This document shows, one piece after another, positions 8,497 through 17,107 of a stretch of DNA of 62,406 nucleotides. The DNA comes from Methanomassiliicoccus luminyensis B10. Its GTDB lineage: Archaea; Thermoplasmatota; Thermoplasmata; Methanomassiliicoccales; Methanomassiliicoccaceae. Location of the stretch: positions 1-62,406 of the forward strand of contig NZ_CAJE01000019.1 of assembly GCF_000308215.1 (NCBI RefSeq). Reading direction: 5' to 3'. The notes beneath the pieces are model-generated. The model was not told the DNA's origin. It did not search any database and was given only the letters and a program-made list of their open reading frames with translations. A program made the translations under genes and the position numbers. The first letter of the stretch is position 1. Each line of letters begins with the position of its first letter.

Positions 8497-8798
8497 GCTC
8501 TCACACCACGCGGGAGTGGCCTGATATTAACAGTCCACTTATAAACTTTTTGCAAGCAATGCAAGGCCGCAAATCGACAGCCAGACGTCTCAAGGCCATA
8601 CTTCTTCATTCATCCTCTTTTGGCATCACCTTGTCCTAGTTCTGGGTTGTGACTAGGGTTTTGGTGCTTATGCCATAATACAGGATTGATTTAAACGCTT
8701 TGGCGGCGGGCCGCCTGCGGGGCCGCTCTAGAGGTGTTCCCGGGCCCCCGTTCGAGGTGGCAACATTCTATATTCGTCGTGCTCAAAAGAAATGAAGC
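8497..8798. other. Intergenic region with an imperfect stem-loop
   Basis: About 300 bp between the divergent rpoK and sensor-kinase genes. Apart from the rpoK TATA box it holds a three-part stem at 8622-8674 (GGCAT/ATGCC, CACC/GGTG, CCTAGT/ACTAGG) and a GC-rich inverted stretch near 8703-8722. No gene is recognised. Confidence 0.4.
8537..8552 (-). promoter_or_regulatory. TATA box for rpoK-rpsB
   Basis: On the minus strand this reads AAAAGTTTATAAGTGG, about 42-55 bp before the rpoK start. It is the only good TATA match in this intergenic region on that strand. Confidence 0.55.
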
Positions 8799-10526
8799 AT
8801 GGTGAACGTGGTCCTGCTCTTCGCCCCCCTGGTCGCCACCATCGCCGTGTCCCTCGGACTGGCATTATATGGGTGGACGCGGAGCAGCCTCCGCGCAAGG
8901 ACCCTGTTCGTGGTCCTGACCCTGCAACTGGCCTTCCTCGCCGCCTTCGCCTGCATGGAGCTGTACGTCCCGGACCTGCCGGGAAAGGTGCTCTGCAACA
9001 ACATCGAGTACCTCGCCGTCGCCACCATGCCGCCGGTCTTCCTGCTGTTCACCCTCAACTTCCTTGGCAGGAAGCCCGCCACCGCCCTGTCCACCGTTCT
9101 GCTGTTCGCCGTCCCCGCGATGACGTTGCTCCTGCTGTGGAGCAACGACTATCACCACCTGTTCTACACCCAGGTCAGCCTGGATACGGCGAGCAGGTAC
9201 TCCACCCTCATCCCCGACTACAATATCGGCTTCGCCGTCCACACCGCTTACTCCCTGCTGCTGCTGGTGACGGGGGTAGCCATGCTGGCCGTCTCCTTCC
9301 TTCAATCGTCGAGGATGCATCGGAAGCAGGTCCGGCTGGTCCTCGTGGCCGCGTTCATCCCCTTGTTCTGCCTGCTCCTGGGCCTCTCCAGGGCGTTCCC
9401 CGTGAGCCTCACCTACTTCATGGTGATCGGGTTCCTCGCCGCGGGGGTGCTGATATTCCTGGGCACGTTCATGTACGAGCTGTTCGACGTGGTGCCGCTG
9501 GCGCTGTCCAACATCATCGACACCGTGGACGACGGCGTCATCGTCGTCGACACCGCCGGGCATGTGCTGTTCGCCAACCAGAACGTAATGAGGAGGATGG
9601 GGTGCCAGGATAGGGACGTGTACGCCCGGCCGGTGGAGGCCATATCGCCCGGCCTGTCCCGGGGGAGCGTGGAGCGGGCCCGGAGGGGGGACCTGGTGGA
9701 GGTGAAGCTGGGCCGGGAGCCAAACGAGCGGGTTTTCCAGCTCGGCGTCGACGATATCGTCGACAGCGGAGGCACCACCACCAGCGTGCTGCTCACCCTG
9801 AGGGATATCACCGAGGAGAAGCAGATCGCCGAGGCGCTGCGGGAGGCGAACGTCAAGCTCAACCTCCTGTCAAGTATCACCAGGCACGACACCCTGAACC
9901 AGGTTACGGTGATCCAGGGCTACGCGGAGATCATGATGGAACGGACGCTGGAGGAGGGGGACCAGAGGAAGTACGGGGAGCGTATCGTCGCGGCGGTCAA
10001 GTTCATCGAGAAGCAGTTCCTGTTCGCCAAGAGCTACCAGAGCCTGGGGGTGAACGCACCGGCCTGGCATAGCGCCTCCGCCATATTCGAGCGGGCTTTC
10101 GCCCTAGGCCTCGCCGAGGGGCTGGAGGCGGAGTTGTACCTCAACGACCTGGAGATCTTCGCCGACCCCCTGGTGGACAGGGTGTTCAGCATCCTGCTAG
10201 ACAATACCAAGAGGCACGGGGAAAGGGCCACGCGGGTCAAGGTGTGGCATGTGGTGGCTGGCGAGATCCTCACCATCGTCTATGAGGACGACGGGGTCGG
10301 CATACATCCCAAGGAAAAGGAGCGCATCTTCGAGCAGGGCTTCGGCAGGGACAGCGGACTGGGGTTGTTCCTCGCCCGGCAGGTGCTGGAGGTGACGGGG
10401 ATGACGGTCAGGGAAACGGGGGAGCTGGGACAGGGAGCGCGGTTCGAGATGGCGGTGCCTAACGGCAAGTGGAGGCTGGCGTCCGCTCCCGCCCCGCCCC
10501 AGGAAGTGAGGCTGGTCGGCCACTGA
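8799..10526 (+). CDS. 7TM-PAS sensor histidine kinase
   Basis: A 575-residue membrane sensor kinase. Residues 1-215 contain seven hydrophobic helices of the histidine-kinase N-terminal 7TM type. A PAS domain follows (about 235-345, starting N-I-I-D-T-V-D-D-G-V-I-V-V-D and ending R-D-I-T-E-E-K). The dimerisation helix carries S-I-T-R-H-D-T-L-N-Q with the phospho-acceptor His near 362, the RHDxxN form common in archaea. The ATPase domain (about 440-560) shows N box L-L-D-N-T-K-R-H-G, D-D-G-V-G-I and G-L-G-L-F-L-A-R. No response regulator lies next to it. Confidence 0.88.
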   Translation: MVNVVLLFAPLVATIAVSLGLALYGWTRSSLRARTLFVVLTLQLAFLAAFACMELYVPDLPGKVLCNNIEYLAVATMPPVFLLFTLNFLGRKPATALSTVLLFAVPAMTLLLLWSNDYHHLFYTQVSLDTASRYSTLIPDYNIGFAVHTAYSLLLLVTGVAMLAVSFLQSSRMHRKQVRLVLVAAFIPLFCLLLGLSRAFPVSLTYFMVIGFLAAGVLIFLGTFMYELFDVVPLALSNIIDTVDDGVIVVDTAGHVLFANQNVMRRMGCQDRDVYARPVEAISPGLSRGSVERARRGDLVEVKLGREPNERVFQLGVDDIVDSGGTTTSVLLTLRDITEEKQIAEALREANVKLNLLSSITRHDTLNQVTVIQGYAEIMMERTLEEGDQRKYGERIVAAVKFIEKQFLFAKSYQSLGVNAPAWHSASAIFERAFALGLAEGLEAELYLNDLEIFADPLVDRVFSILLDNTKRHGERATRVKVWHVVAGEILTIVYEDDGVGIHPKEKERIFEQGFGRDSGLGLFLARQVLEVTGMTVRETGELGQGARFEMAVPNGKWRLASAPAPPQEVRLVGH

Positions 10527-10528
10527 GA

Positions 10529-11023
10529 TCACTTCGTGCCCAGCTTCTTCCTCATGTGGGGGACGAGCCCGCCATCGTTCAAGATGTCCAGGAGGAACTC
10601 CGGCGGGGGGTTGAAGTTGACGCAGCTCCCGGTGCGGGCGTTGCGGACCGTCCCCGCCTCCAGGTCGACCTCCGCGGGGTCCCCGCCCTCGAACATGCCT
10701 GCGGCCTGAGGGCAGATGACTATGGGAAGCCCCACATTGATGGAGTTGCGGTAGAAGATGCGCGCCGCGCTGCCCGCGATCACGGCCCCGACCCCCGCGG
10801 CCTTGAGGGCCAGGGGCGCCTGCTCACGCGACGAGCCGCAGCCGAAGTTGCGGGCCGCCACGATGATGTCGCCCTTCCTCACGCCGGCGGCGAAGGTCGG
10901 ATCTATGTCCTCCATGGCATGCTTGGCCAGATTCTGGACATTGTAGTCGTCGAGGTACCGGCCGGGGATGATGAGATCGGTGTTGACGTGGTCGCCGTAC
11001 TTCCATACCTTTCCGGAGATCAT
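10529..11023 (-). CDS. leuD: 3-isopropylmalate/homoaconitate dehydratase family, small subunit (LeuD type)
   Basis: A 164-residue swivel-domain subunit of an aconitase-family hydro-lyase. It shows G-K-V-W-K-Y-G-D-H-V-N-T-D-L-I-I-P-G-R-Y-L, N-F-G-C-G-S-S-R-E-Q-A-P near 67 and I-A-G-S-A-A-R-I-F-Y-R-N. It pairs with the large subunit immediately upstream (1 bp between them). Family members isomerise 2-isopropylmalate, homocitrate/homoaconitate or citramalate. The loop after YL, known to set substrate choice, reads YLDDY here and does not settle which. Leucine or 2-oxoacid-elongation pathways are both possible. Confidence 0.9.
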   Translation of the reverse strand: MISGKVWKYGDHVNTDLIIPGRYLDDYNVQNLAKHAMEDIDPTFAAGVRKGDIIVAARNFGCGSSREQAPLALKAAGVGAVIAGSAARIFYRNSINVGLPIVICPQAAGMFEGGDPAEVDLEAGTVRNARTGSCVNFNPPPEFLLDILNDGGLVPHMRKKLGTK

Positions 11024-11024
11024 G

Positions 11025-12278
11025 TCACGCCCTCCTCGGATCGGTGATCTCGCCCTTTAACGCGCTCGCCGCTACCGTTTCCGGCGACGCCAGGTACACC
11101 TCGGCGTCGGGCGACCCCATCCTCCCGCGGAAGTTGCGGTTGGTGGTGGAGATGCACCTCTCGCCGGCGGCGAGGAGGCCTTGGTGGCCGCCCAGGCAGG
11201 GGCCGCATCCGGGGTTGGTGATGACCGCGCCGGAGCGGGCGAGGGAAGCTAGTATTCCGTTCTCCGATGCCTCGATGTACACCTCGCGCGACGCGGGGAC
11301 GACGATGAAGCGGACGTCCTTGCTCACCCTCTTGCCCCGGAGGAGGGCTTCGGCGGCGGCAAGGTCCTCCAGCCTTCCGTTGGTGCAGGAGCCCAGCACC
11401 GCCTGGTCTATTTTCGTTCCTTCGACCTCGCCGACGTCCACGACGTTATCGACGAGGTGGGGGCAGGCCACCTTCGGCGCTATGGCCCCCGCGTCGACCT
11501 TCAGCTCCTGGTCGGCGTCGCCGCTCATCTGCCATTCCCGCTCGTCCCACCTCTGCTCGGTGCGGCCGGCGAGGAACTCCTTGGTCTTCCGGTCGGGGAA
11601 GCACACCCCGGCCTTGGCACCCATCTCGATGGCCATGTTGCTCAGCACCATGCGAGAGGCCACGCTCATGCGGTCGATGGCGCTGCCGACGTACTCCACG
11701 CACTTATAGTCCGCGCCGTCGGCGCCGAGCTCGCCGATGATGTGTAGGATGACGTCCTTCGATGCCACATGAGGGGCGAGCTGGCCGCTCACGTGGATCC
11801 GCAGGGTCTCCGGCACTCGCAGCCATATCTCCCCGGTGGCCCACACCGAGGCCATCTCCGTGGCGCCGATGCCGGTGGAGAACGCGCCCAAGGCGCCGTA
11901 GGTGGTGGTGTGAGAGTCGGTGCCGACGATGAGCCGGCCGGGCAGCGCGTGCCCTTTCTCCGGCAGCACCTGGTGGCAGATGCCCTCGCCCATGTCATAG
12001 AAGAAGGGTATGCGCTCCTCGCGGGCGAACGTCCTGACCTCGCGGTGCCCCTCCGCGGTCTTCACTGTATTGGCGGGGACGCGGTGGTCGAACAGCAGGA
12101 CCACCTTGCGGGGGTCCCACATCCTCTCCGCCCCGATCTCGCGGAAGGCCTTTAGAACGAGCGCGGCGTTCTCGTGCGACATTGCCAGGTCCACTTTCGC
12201 GTTCACGATGTCCCCGGTGCGGGCGTCCATACCGCTCGCTCTCGAAAGGACGCGCTGGGCAAAGGTCATCCCGGCCAT
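11025..12278 (-). CDS. leuC: 3-isopropylmalate/homoaconitate dehydratase family, large subunit (LeuC type)
   Basis: A 417-residue catalytic subunit with 4Fe-4S ligands in V-L-G-S-C-T-N-G-R and N-P-G-C-G-P-C-L-G. It also has the V-G-T-D-S-H-T-T-T-Y-G-A-L-G-A-F substrate motif and H-E-N-A-A-L-V near the start. I chose the ATG at 12278 (MAGMTFAQRV) because it gives the normal family length. An in-frame ATG lies at 12299, and a longer frame to 12353 would run into the AT-rich promoter (about 12350-12370). It forms an operon with leuD. It should catalyse the dehydration/hydration isomerisation of a 2-hydroxy-dicarboxylate. Confidence 0.92.
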   Translation of the reverse strand: MAGMTFAQRVLSRASGMDARTGDIVNAKVDLAMSHENAALVLKAFREIGAERMWDPRKVVLLFDHRVPANTVKTAEGHREVRTFAREERIPFFYDMGEGICHQVLPEKGHALPGRLIVGTDSHTTTYGALGAFSTGIGATEMASVWATGEIWLRVPETLRIHVSGQLAPHVASKDVILHIIGELGADGADYKCVEYVGSAIDRMSVASRMVLSNMAIEMGAKAGVCFPDRKTKEFLAGRTEQRWDEREWQMSGDADQELKVDAGAIAPKVACPHLVDNVVDVGEVEGTKIDQAVLGSCTNGRLEDLAAAEALLRGKRVSKDVRFIVVPASREVYIEASENGILASLARSGAVITNPGCGPCLGGHQGLLAAGERCISTTNRNFRGRMGSPDAEVYLASPETVAASALKGEITDPRRA

Positions 12279-12348
12279 GGATCCGTCTAATCCCGGCATG
12301 ACATATAGCGGTATCGGCCCAGCGGGGAAGGGGCCCGGCCGCTCATGC

Positions 12349-12371
12349 CGCAAATATTATATTTAGATACT
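12349..12371 (-). promoter_or_regulatory. TATA-box region for leuCD
   Basis: On the minus strand this reads TATCTAAATATAATATTTGC, about 70-90 bp before the chosen leuC start. It is the only AT-rich block in the area on this side. Confidence 0.4.
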
Positions 12372-12571
12372 TGCCGGAAAGTGGGCGAGCGGCCTTCTCG
12401 CGATGTGCTCAGGTTTTCGATGATTCCCTTCGAATTACCGGATTTCACAACGTATATTCGTAGTATTCTTAAAAGATAACATAGTGCATCTACGATTGTC
12501 GAGGTCGATGTTCGATAATGCTATATATCGATTCTTATTTCCTCAATCCTGTAGTAAGAGGGAGAATAGGC

Positions 12572-14290
12572 ATGGAGGATACCATTCCACCCAAGAACCC
12601 TGGAAATCTCCAGGACTATGAGAAGGCGTGCCGAGAGTTCACCTGGGCATCGGTGGACAAGGAGTTCGATTGGTCCAACGGTGGCATCTACAACGTCGCC
12701 CATGAGGCCGTGGACCGGCACGCCCAGAACTGGAGAAGGAACAAGATCGCTCTGTACTCGATCACCGCGGACAACGATGTGCGCAAGTACACCTTCGGCG
12801 AGATGTCGGAACTCACCAACAAGCTCGCTTCCGGGCTGGTCAAGCTTGGCGCCGAGAAGGGGGACCGCGTGTTCGTCTTCCTGGACCGTACATCGGAGCT
12901 GTACATTTCCATGGTGGGCATCGCAAAGATGGGTGCCATCGCCGGCCCCCTGTTCTCGGCCCTCGGCCCCGAGGCGGTGAAGGACCGCGCCCTGGACTGC
13001 GGTGCCAAGTACGTCATCACCTCGCCTTACCTGTACAAGAGGCTCGAGCCCATCAGGGACGACCTCGTTGACGTGCAGAAATACATCATCGTGGGCGACA
13101 ACGCCGGACTTGGGGACAACACCGTCAAGTTCGACGACATCCTGGCCTCGGGCGACCCCAACTACCAGGTCGAGAGCATGAACCCCTCGGACCCCTACAT
13201 CATCATCTACACTTCCGGTTCGACGGGAAAGCCCAAGGGAGTGATGCACGGCCACAAGGCCATGGTCCAGCAGCTCTTCACCTCCAAGAACGTCCTCGAT
13301 CTCAAGGAAGAGGATACCTACTGGTGCACCGCCGACCCCGGCTGGGTCACCGGAACCGTTTACGGCATATTCGGGCCATGGTTCCTCGGCACCACTCTCA
13401 TCTCCTACGAGGGCAGGTTCGACGCCAAGATATGGTACGGCATCCTCGAGAGGTACGGCGTCACGGTGTGGTACACCGCCCCCACCGCCCTGAGGATGCT
13501 CATGAGGGCCGGTGACGATGTCGTTAAGGAGTTCGACTTCTCTCGGCTCAGGCACATCTGCTCGGTGGGCGAGCCCCTGAACGCTGAAGTGGTCAGGTGG
13601 GCCATGAAAGTGTACGGAAAGAGGATCCATGACACCTGGTGGCAAACCGAGACGGGTGCCCAGCTCATCTGCAACTATCCATCCATGACCATCAAGCCCG
13701 GCTCTATGGGCAAGCCCATCCCCGGCGTCATCGCCGCCGTGGTCGACGAGGAGGGCAACGAGGTGCCGCCGAAGAAGGAGGGGTTCCTGGCGCTCCGCCC
13801 TGGCTGGCCGTCCATGATGATCGGCATCTGGAGGAACACCCCCAAGTTCAAGGAGTACTTCAGGATCCCGGGCTGGTACATCGCCGGGGACCAGGCCTAC
13901 AAGGACGAGGAGGGATATTTCTGGTTCCTTGGTCGGGCGGATGACGTAATCAAGACCTCCGGGGAGAGGCTGGGACCGTTCGAGGTGGAGTCCGCTCTGA
14001 TCGAGCATCCCGCCGTCGCTGAGGCCGGTGTCATCGGCAAGCCCGACGAGCTGAGGGGCGAGATCGTCAAGGCGTTCATCTCCCTGCGTCCCGGGCACCA
14101 CCCCTCGGACAAGCTCAAGGAGGAGATCACCAACTTCGTGAAGACCCGACTGGCGTATTACGCGTATCCACGGGAGATCGAGTTCGTCGATTCCCTGCCG
14201 AAGACCAGGTCCGGGAAGATCATGAGGCGGGTCCTGAAAGCGAAGGAGCTGGGGCAGCCGCTGGGCGACCTCTCCACGCTGGAAGAGTAA
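12572..14290 (+). CDS. acsA: Acetyl-CoA synthetase, AMP-forming (AcsA type)
   Basis: A 572-residue adenylate-forming enzyme. It makes acyl-CoA, most likely acetyl-CoA, from acid, ATP and CoA. Motifs seen are I-I-Y-T-S-G-S-T-G-K-P-K-G-V-M-H (P-loop-like A3, about 215), D-P-G-W-V-T-G-T, D-T-W-W-Q-T-E-T-G, the Y-x-A-G-D hinge region and the C-terminal K-T-R-S-G-K-I-M-R-R, whose Lys is the catalytic, acetylation-prone residue. I chose the ATG at 12572: the earlier in-frame ATG at 12518 sits inside the TATA box (GCTATATATCG). The length fits the short AcsA branch rather than the 650-residue Acs branch. It is monocistronic. Confidence 0.93.
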   Translation: MEDTIPPKNPGNLQDYEKACREFTWASVDKEFDWSNGGIYNVAHEAVDRHAQNWRRNKIALYSITADNDVRKYTFGEMSELTNKLASGLVKLGAEKGDRVFVFLDRTSELYISMVGIAKMGAIAGPLFSALGPEAVKDRALDCGAKYVITSPYLYKRLEPIRDDLVDVQKYIIVGDNAGLGDNTVKFDDILASGDPNYQVESMNPSDPYIIIYTSGSTGKPKGVMHGHKAMVQQLFTSKNVLDLKEEDTYWCTADPGWVTGTVYGIFGPWFLGTTLISYEGRFDAKIWYGILERYGVTVWYTAPTALRMLMRAGDDVVKEFDFSRLRHICSVGEPLNAEVVRWAMKVYGKRIHDTWWQTETGAQLICNYPSMTIKPGSMGKPIPGVIAAVVDEEGNEVPPKKEGFLALRPGWPSMMIGIWRNTPKFKEYFRIPGWYIAGDQAYKDEEGYFWFLGRADDVIKTSGERLGPFEVESALIEHPAVAEAGVIGKPDELRGEIVKAFISLRPGHHPSDKLKEEITNFVKTRLAYYAYPREIEFVDSLPKTRSGKIMRRVLKAKELGQPLGDLSTLEE

Positions 14291-14308
14291 AAACCTTTTG
14301 CAAATCTC

Positions 14309-14331
14309 CCTTTTTTATTTTTTATATTTAT
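14309..14331 (+). terminator. T-rich terminator after acsA
   Basis: Two long T runs (14311-14316 and 14318-14323) start about 20 bp after the acsA stop. They overlap the end of the convergent gene. Confidence 0.45.
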
Positions 14332-14881
14332 CTATACTATTTATCAACGAATCTATGGTCGACGGCGGTTTAGCGCCTGATCGATACGATCTACCGTCCG
14401 TCGTAATGATCTCAATTTCAATCAGTCCGTGTTTTTTCCAAAAATTATTTACGAACCAGCCTCTCGATCCATCGCCTCCCCTTTTGACAGAGACATGTTG
14501 GATCCTGTCAACCGGAATGAATCGCTCAGAGCCACGAATGTTATTCATCATGCTTTGTGATATTTGGACCCCGTCTGCATATACGCGCATTGGCGTCGCA
14601 GATAAACATAATAGACCAGACATTTTAGACGAAATGAAGAAGCCCGCCGTTGCCAATAGCAGCAATATCCCGATTATTGCTGCTGCTGGCTGATTAATCG
14701 ACTCTGCGAAGAAAAATATTGCCATTGACAGAAAGAGGATGGCTAAAAGGATATCTCCCCAACACTCTACCTTAGCATATCTACCAGTTCTATTGAATGT
14801 TTTTATTAAAAAATCCCTTGACACTTTTTCCTCGAAGAGTAGTGCTTGGCGGCTCGTTGGCATCCAAAAACTAAATTGCAA
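14315..14881 (-). CDS. AT-rich membrane protein with two TM helices and a PH-like C-terminal domain
   Basis: A 188-residue hypothetical. A short charged N-terminus precedes two hydrophobic helices (about 45-62 and 65-88). The C-terminal half has beta-rich segments (V-Y-A-D-G-V-Q-I-S and S-E-R-F-I-P-V-D-R-I-Q-H-V-S-V) that resemble the bacterial PH/YdbS-type membrane domain. Base composition is clearly more AT-rich than the flanks, and Ile/Lys/Asn are enriched, so it may be a recent arrival. No function is assigned. Confidence 0.55.
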   Translation of the reverse strand: MQFSFWMPTSRQALLFEEKVSRDFLIKTFNRTGRYAKVECWGDILLAILFLSMAIFFFAESINQPAAAIIGILLLLATAGFFISSKMSGLLCLSATPMRVYADGVQISQSMMNNIRGSERFIPVDRIQHVSVKRGGDGSRGWFVNNFWKKHGLIEIEIITTDGRSYRSGAKPPSTIDSLINSIDKYKK

Positions 14882-15035
14882 ACGTAGTACGTAAATGATA
14901 CTGCGCCTGCGGACCAGGTATTTTTATTGTAAGGAATGTATTAGCTGGTGCCCTTACGTCAAAGATTATTTGAGAAAACTTTGGGATGAAAAATGGAAAA
15001 GTAGCCGACCGGGGTCGGCCTCGGACAGTAGTTCT

Positions 15036-15428
15036 TCAGAGCAGGTCCTTCGGCACTTTGGTGAAGAGCTCCTTCCACGACACGAACCCGACCATCTTGC
15101 CGTCCTTGTTCACTACGGGAAGGCGGCGGATGTTCTTCTCGTTCATCAGCTTCAGGGCGTCGGAGACCTTGGAGTTCTCCGTTACCGTGATGACCGGCTT
15201 GCTCATTACCTCGGACACCTTCAGGCGGAGGAACTTGGACTGGTTGCTCAGGAAATGGCGCAGCACATCGCGCTCGGTGAAGATCCCCAGGACCTTCTCA
15301 TTGTCATCCACAACGATCACGCTCCCCTGATCATGGTCCACCATGAGCTCCACTGCGCTAGAGACGGAGTCTTCGGGAGAGACTACTTCTTTCTTCTGGG
15401 TCATGTAATCCTTGACGAGCGCGGCCAT
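15036..15428 (-). CDS. CBS-domain pair protein
   Basis: A 130-residue stand-alone Bateman module: two CBS repeats (about 7-60 and 70-128). The first carries V-V-S-P-E-D-S-V-S-S-A-V-E-L-M and G-I-F-T-E-R-D-V-L-R. The second carries V-T-E-N-S-K-V-S-D-A-L-K-L-M-N-E-K-N-I-R-R-L-P-V-V. Such proteins bind adenosine nucleotides and regulate partners. None is indicated by context, as it is monocistronic. Confidence 0.9.
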   Translation of the reverse strand: MAALVKDYMTQKKEVVSPEDSVSSAVELMVDHDQGSVIVVDDNEKVLGIFTERDVLRHFLSNQSKFLRLKVSEVMSKPVITVTENSKVSDALKLMNEKNIRRLPVVNKDGKMVGFVSWKELFTKVPKDLL

Positions 15429-15556
15429 ATTATCGGAGCATAATATGGAGAACGATTGATAAAGGCATTGGTCCGCATGACTGGCTGGCTGCTGAAACCA
15501 TCAACCCAAAACGACAAACGTGAATTTTCGGGACCCTCGGCGCAACGGTTAAGGAC

Positions 15557-16129
15557 GTGAACGGGACGTCGCCGGCCGTGAGCACATCAAAAGTGAATAT
15601 CTCCGGCGATGACGCCGATACTGATCTATTGATCGCTGCCGGGGCGTCCCCGGACATCTCCCCGGCGCTCCGGAGGCCGGGAAGGGAGCTCTGCCTGGTC
15701 ACCCCGTCCTGCCGGAGAGCGTGGGACAAGGGTGATTTCAGACCCACCCGGGCCGGCGACGCCTACACCGGATGCTTCTCCCGGAAGTGCCAGGCCTACG
15801 CGGAGCGCTTCTATCCAGGCGCGTGGTGCGTGCTCGACGCCCGGCATGGCTTCATGTTCCCCGACGAGGTCATCAGGAAAGCGCATTCGGCCTGCCTGTA
15901 CCAACCGTGGACCGAGCCGCTCACCCTCGACGAGCTGAAGGTCCGGGTCAGGAAGCGCAAGCTGGACCAGTACGAGCGCATCACCGTGCTCGGAGGGCGA
16001 CGGTTCATCATACTGGTTGAAGATGCGTTCCCCGGGAAGAGGGTGAGGGCGCCGCTGGCCGGCGTCGGCGGGATAGGAGAGATGATGCGCGCCCTCAACG
16101 AGGCCATGATCATCGGCCGGAGGCTGTGA
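15557..16129 (+). CDS. DUF6884-like protein
   Basis: A protein of up to 190 residues. The core matches the DUF6884 pattern: C-L-V-T-P-S-C-R-R-A-W, then A-G-D-A-Y-T-G-C-F-S-R-K-C-Q-A-Y-A-E-R-F and W-C-V-L-D-A-R-H-G-F-M-F-P-D. This family resembles YaaA-like and DNA-modification-associated proteins, but its biochemical role is not established. The GTG at 15557 is the longest start; a GTG at 15578 is also possible. It is alone between two minus-strand genes. Confidence 0.65.
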   Translation: MNGTSPAVSTSKVNISGDDADTDLLIAAGASPDISPALRRPGRELCLVTPSCRRAWDKGDFRPTRAGDAYTGCFSRKCQAYAERFYPGAWCVLDARHGFMFPDEVIRKAHSACLYQPWTEPLTLDELKVRVRKRKLDQYERITVLGGRRFIILVEDAFPGKRVRAPLAGVGGIGEMMRALNEAMIIGRRL

Positions 16130-16298
16130 AATCGATCTCGGCCTTGCTCCTTTTTCATTCTTCCAGGCGGGCATCGATCTCGCCACGGTGGACGCATACC
16201 TCTTATCCAGGAACTGCCGGCGGTCCGCTGCGACCGTCTCCCGCCCGCTTGCCTTCCGGGCCTCCAGGGCGCTCATCATCTGACCCTGCCCCACCTAA

Positions 16299-17054
16299 TC
16301 ACCGGGGCCTTATCCCGAACCACTCCGCCTCTTCCCTGAGATCATGGTAGCCATGATCGAGGAGGACGGCGGCAAGGACCGCTGCCGCGCCAGCGATAAG
16401 GGCCAGGGGCTGCGTCAGAAGGAGGGAGATCAAGATGGAGCTCGCCGCCGCCATCCCCGCGGCGGCGTAGCGGCACCGCCTGTTCCGGCGCGCTTTGCCG
16501 TAGTCGGAGATGAAGCGGCCCTCCGAGTCGGGAGGCCCCAGCACCGAGGCGAAGATGGCCGCCGAGAACAGGGTGGCCTGGTACATCGCTTCCCGGGGGT
16601 CCTGGCGCGGCCGGACCGCCCTTACGCACTCGCGAACGAAGAGGGGCGAGCACACCGCCATGTCGATCCCTTTCCTCACCGCCTCGCGGGGCGGCACCAG
16701 GTCGGCGATATCCTCCTCCCGGAGGTCGTGGCTTCGGTCCAAGAGGCCGGGCGACACCGACTTGTCCTGAATGTAATGCAGGGCCCTGCCCAGGCACCGC
16801 ACCGCCTGGCGATCGTCCCCTCGAAGGTACGCCTCCCGGGACCTCCAGGCATGGCCCATGATTATGCCCGCAGGAGGATCGTGATGGGGCGCCCTGCCGA
16901 TGAACGTCCTCCCCATCCGGTCGACCTTCATCGCCGCGTCCGGCCTCCTGTCGGGGTCCACCGATCCTTCACAGAGCTCCTCCTCCAGATCGTCAGGCAG
17001 GCCCATCTCCTCGGCGATGGCCCGGGCGATGGCGGTATGGCTCTTCCACTTCAT
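16299..17054 (-). CDS. Zinc-dependent phospholipase C/S1-P1-like membrane protein
   Basis: A 251-residue protein starting MKWKSHTAIARAI. Histidines are spaced as in the phospholipase C/P1-nuclease helical fold: S-H near the N-terminus, A-P-H-H-D-P-P, M-G-H-A-W, then R-A-L-H-Y-I-Q-D-K-S-V-S-P-G near 105 and D-R-S-H-D. Two hydrophobic helices (about 193-213 and 216-232) follow near the C-terminus. The fold call is from motif spacing only. I chose the ATG at 17054 because a TATA-like CTTATATACG lies just upstream (about 17083-17095). Confidence 0.5.
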   Translation of the reverse strand: MKWKSHTAIARAIAEEMGLPDDLEEELCEGSVDPDRRPDAAMKVDRMGRTFIGRAPHHDPPAGIIMGHAWRSREAYLRGDDRQAVRCLGRALHYIQDKSVSPGLLDRSHDLREEDIADLVPPREAVRKGIDMAVCSPLFVRECVRAVRPRQDPREAMYQATLFSAAIFASVLGPPDSEGRFISDYGKARRNRRCRYAAAGMAAASSILISLLLTQPLALIAGAAAVLAAVLLDHGYHDLREEAEWFGIRPR

Positions 17055-17107
17055 CCCATTCCCGGGCCGGGACCGGCCGACCGCGTATATAAGTTGACAC
17101 GGCCACT

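Noticed and set aside
12521-14101. 526-residue minus-strand frame opposite acsA
   Set aside because: A shadow of the acetyl-CoA synthetase reading frame with biased composition.
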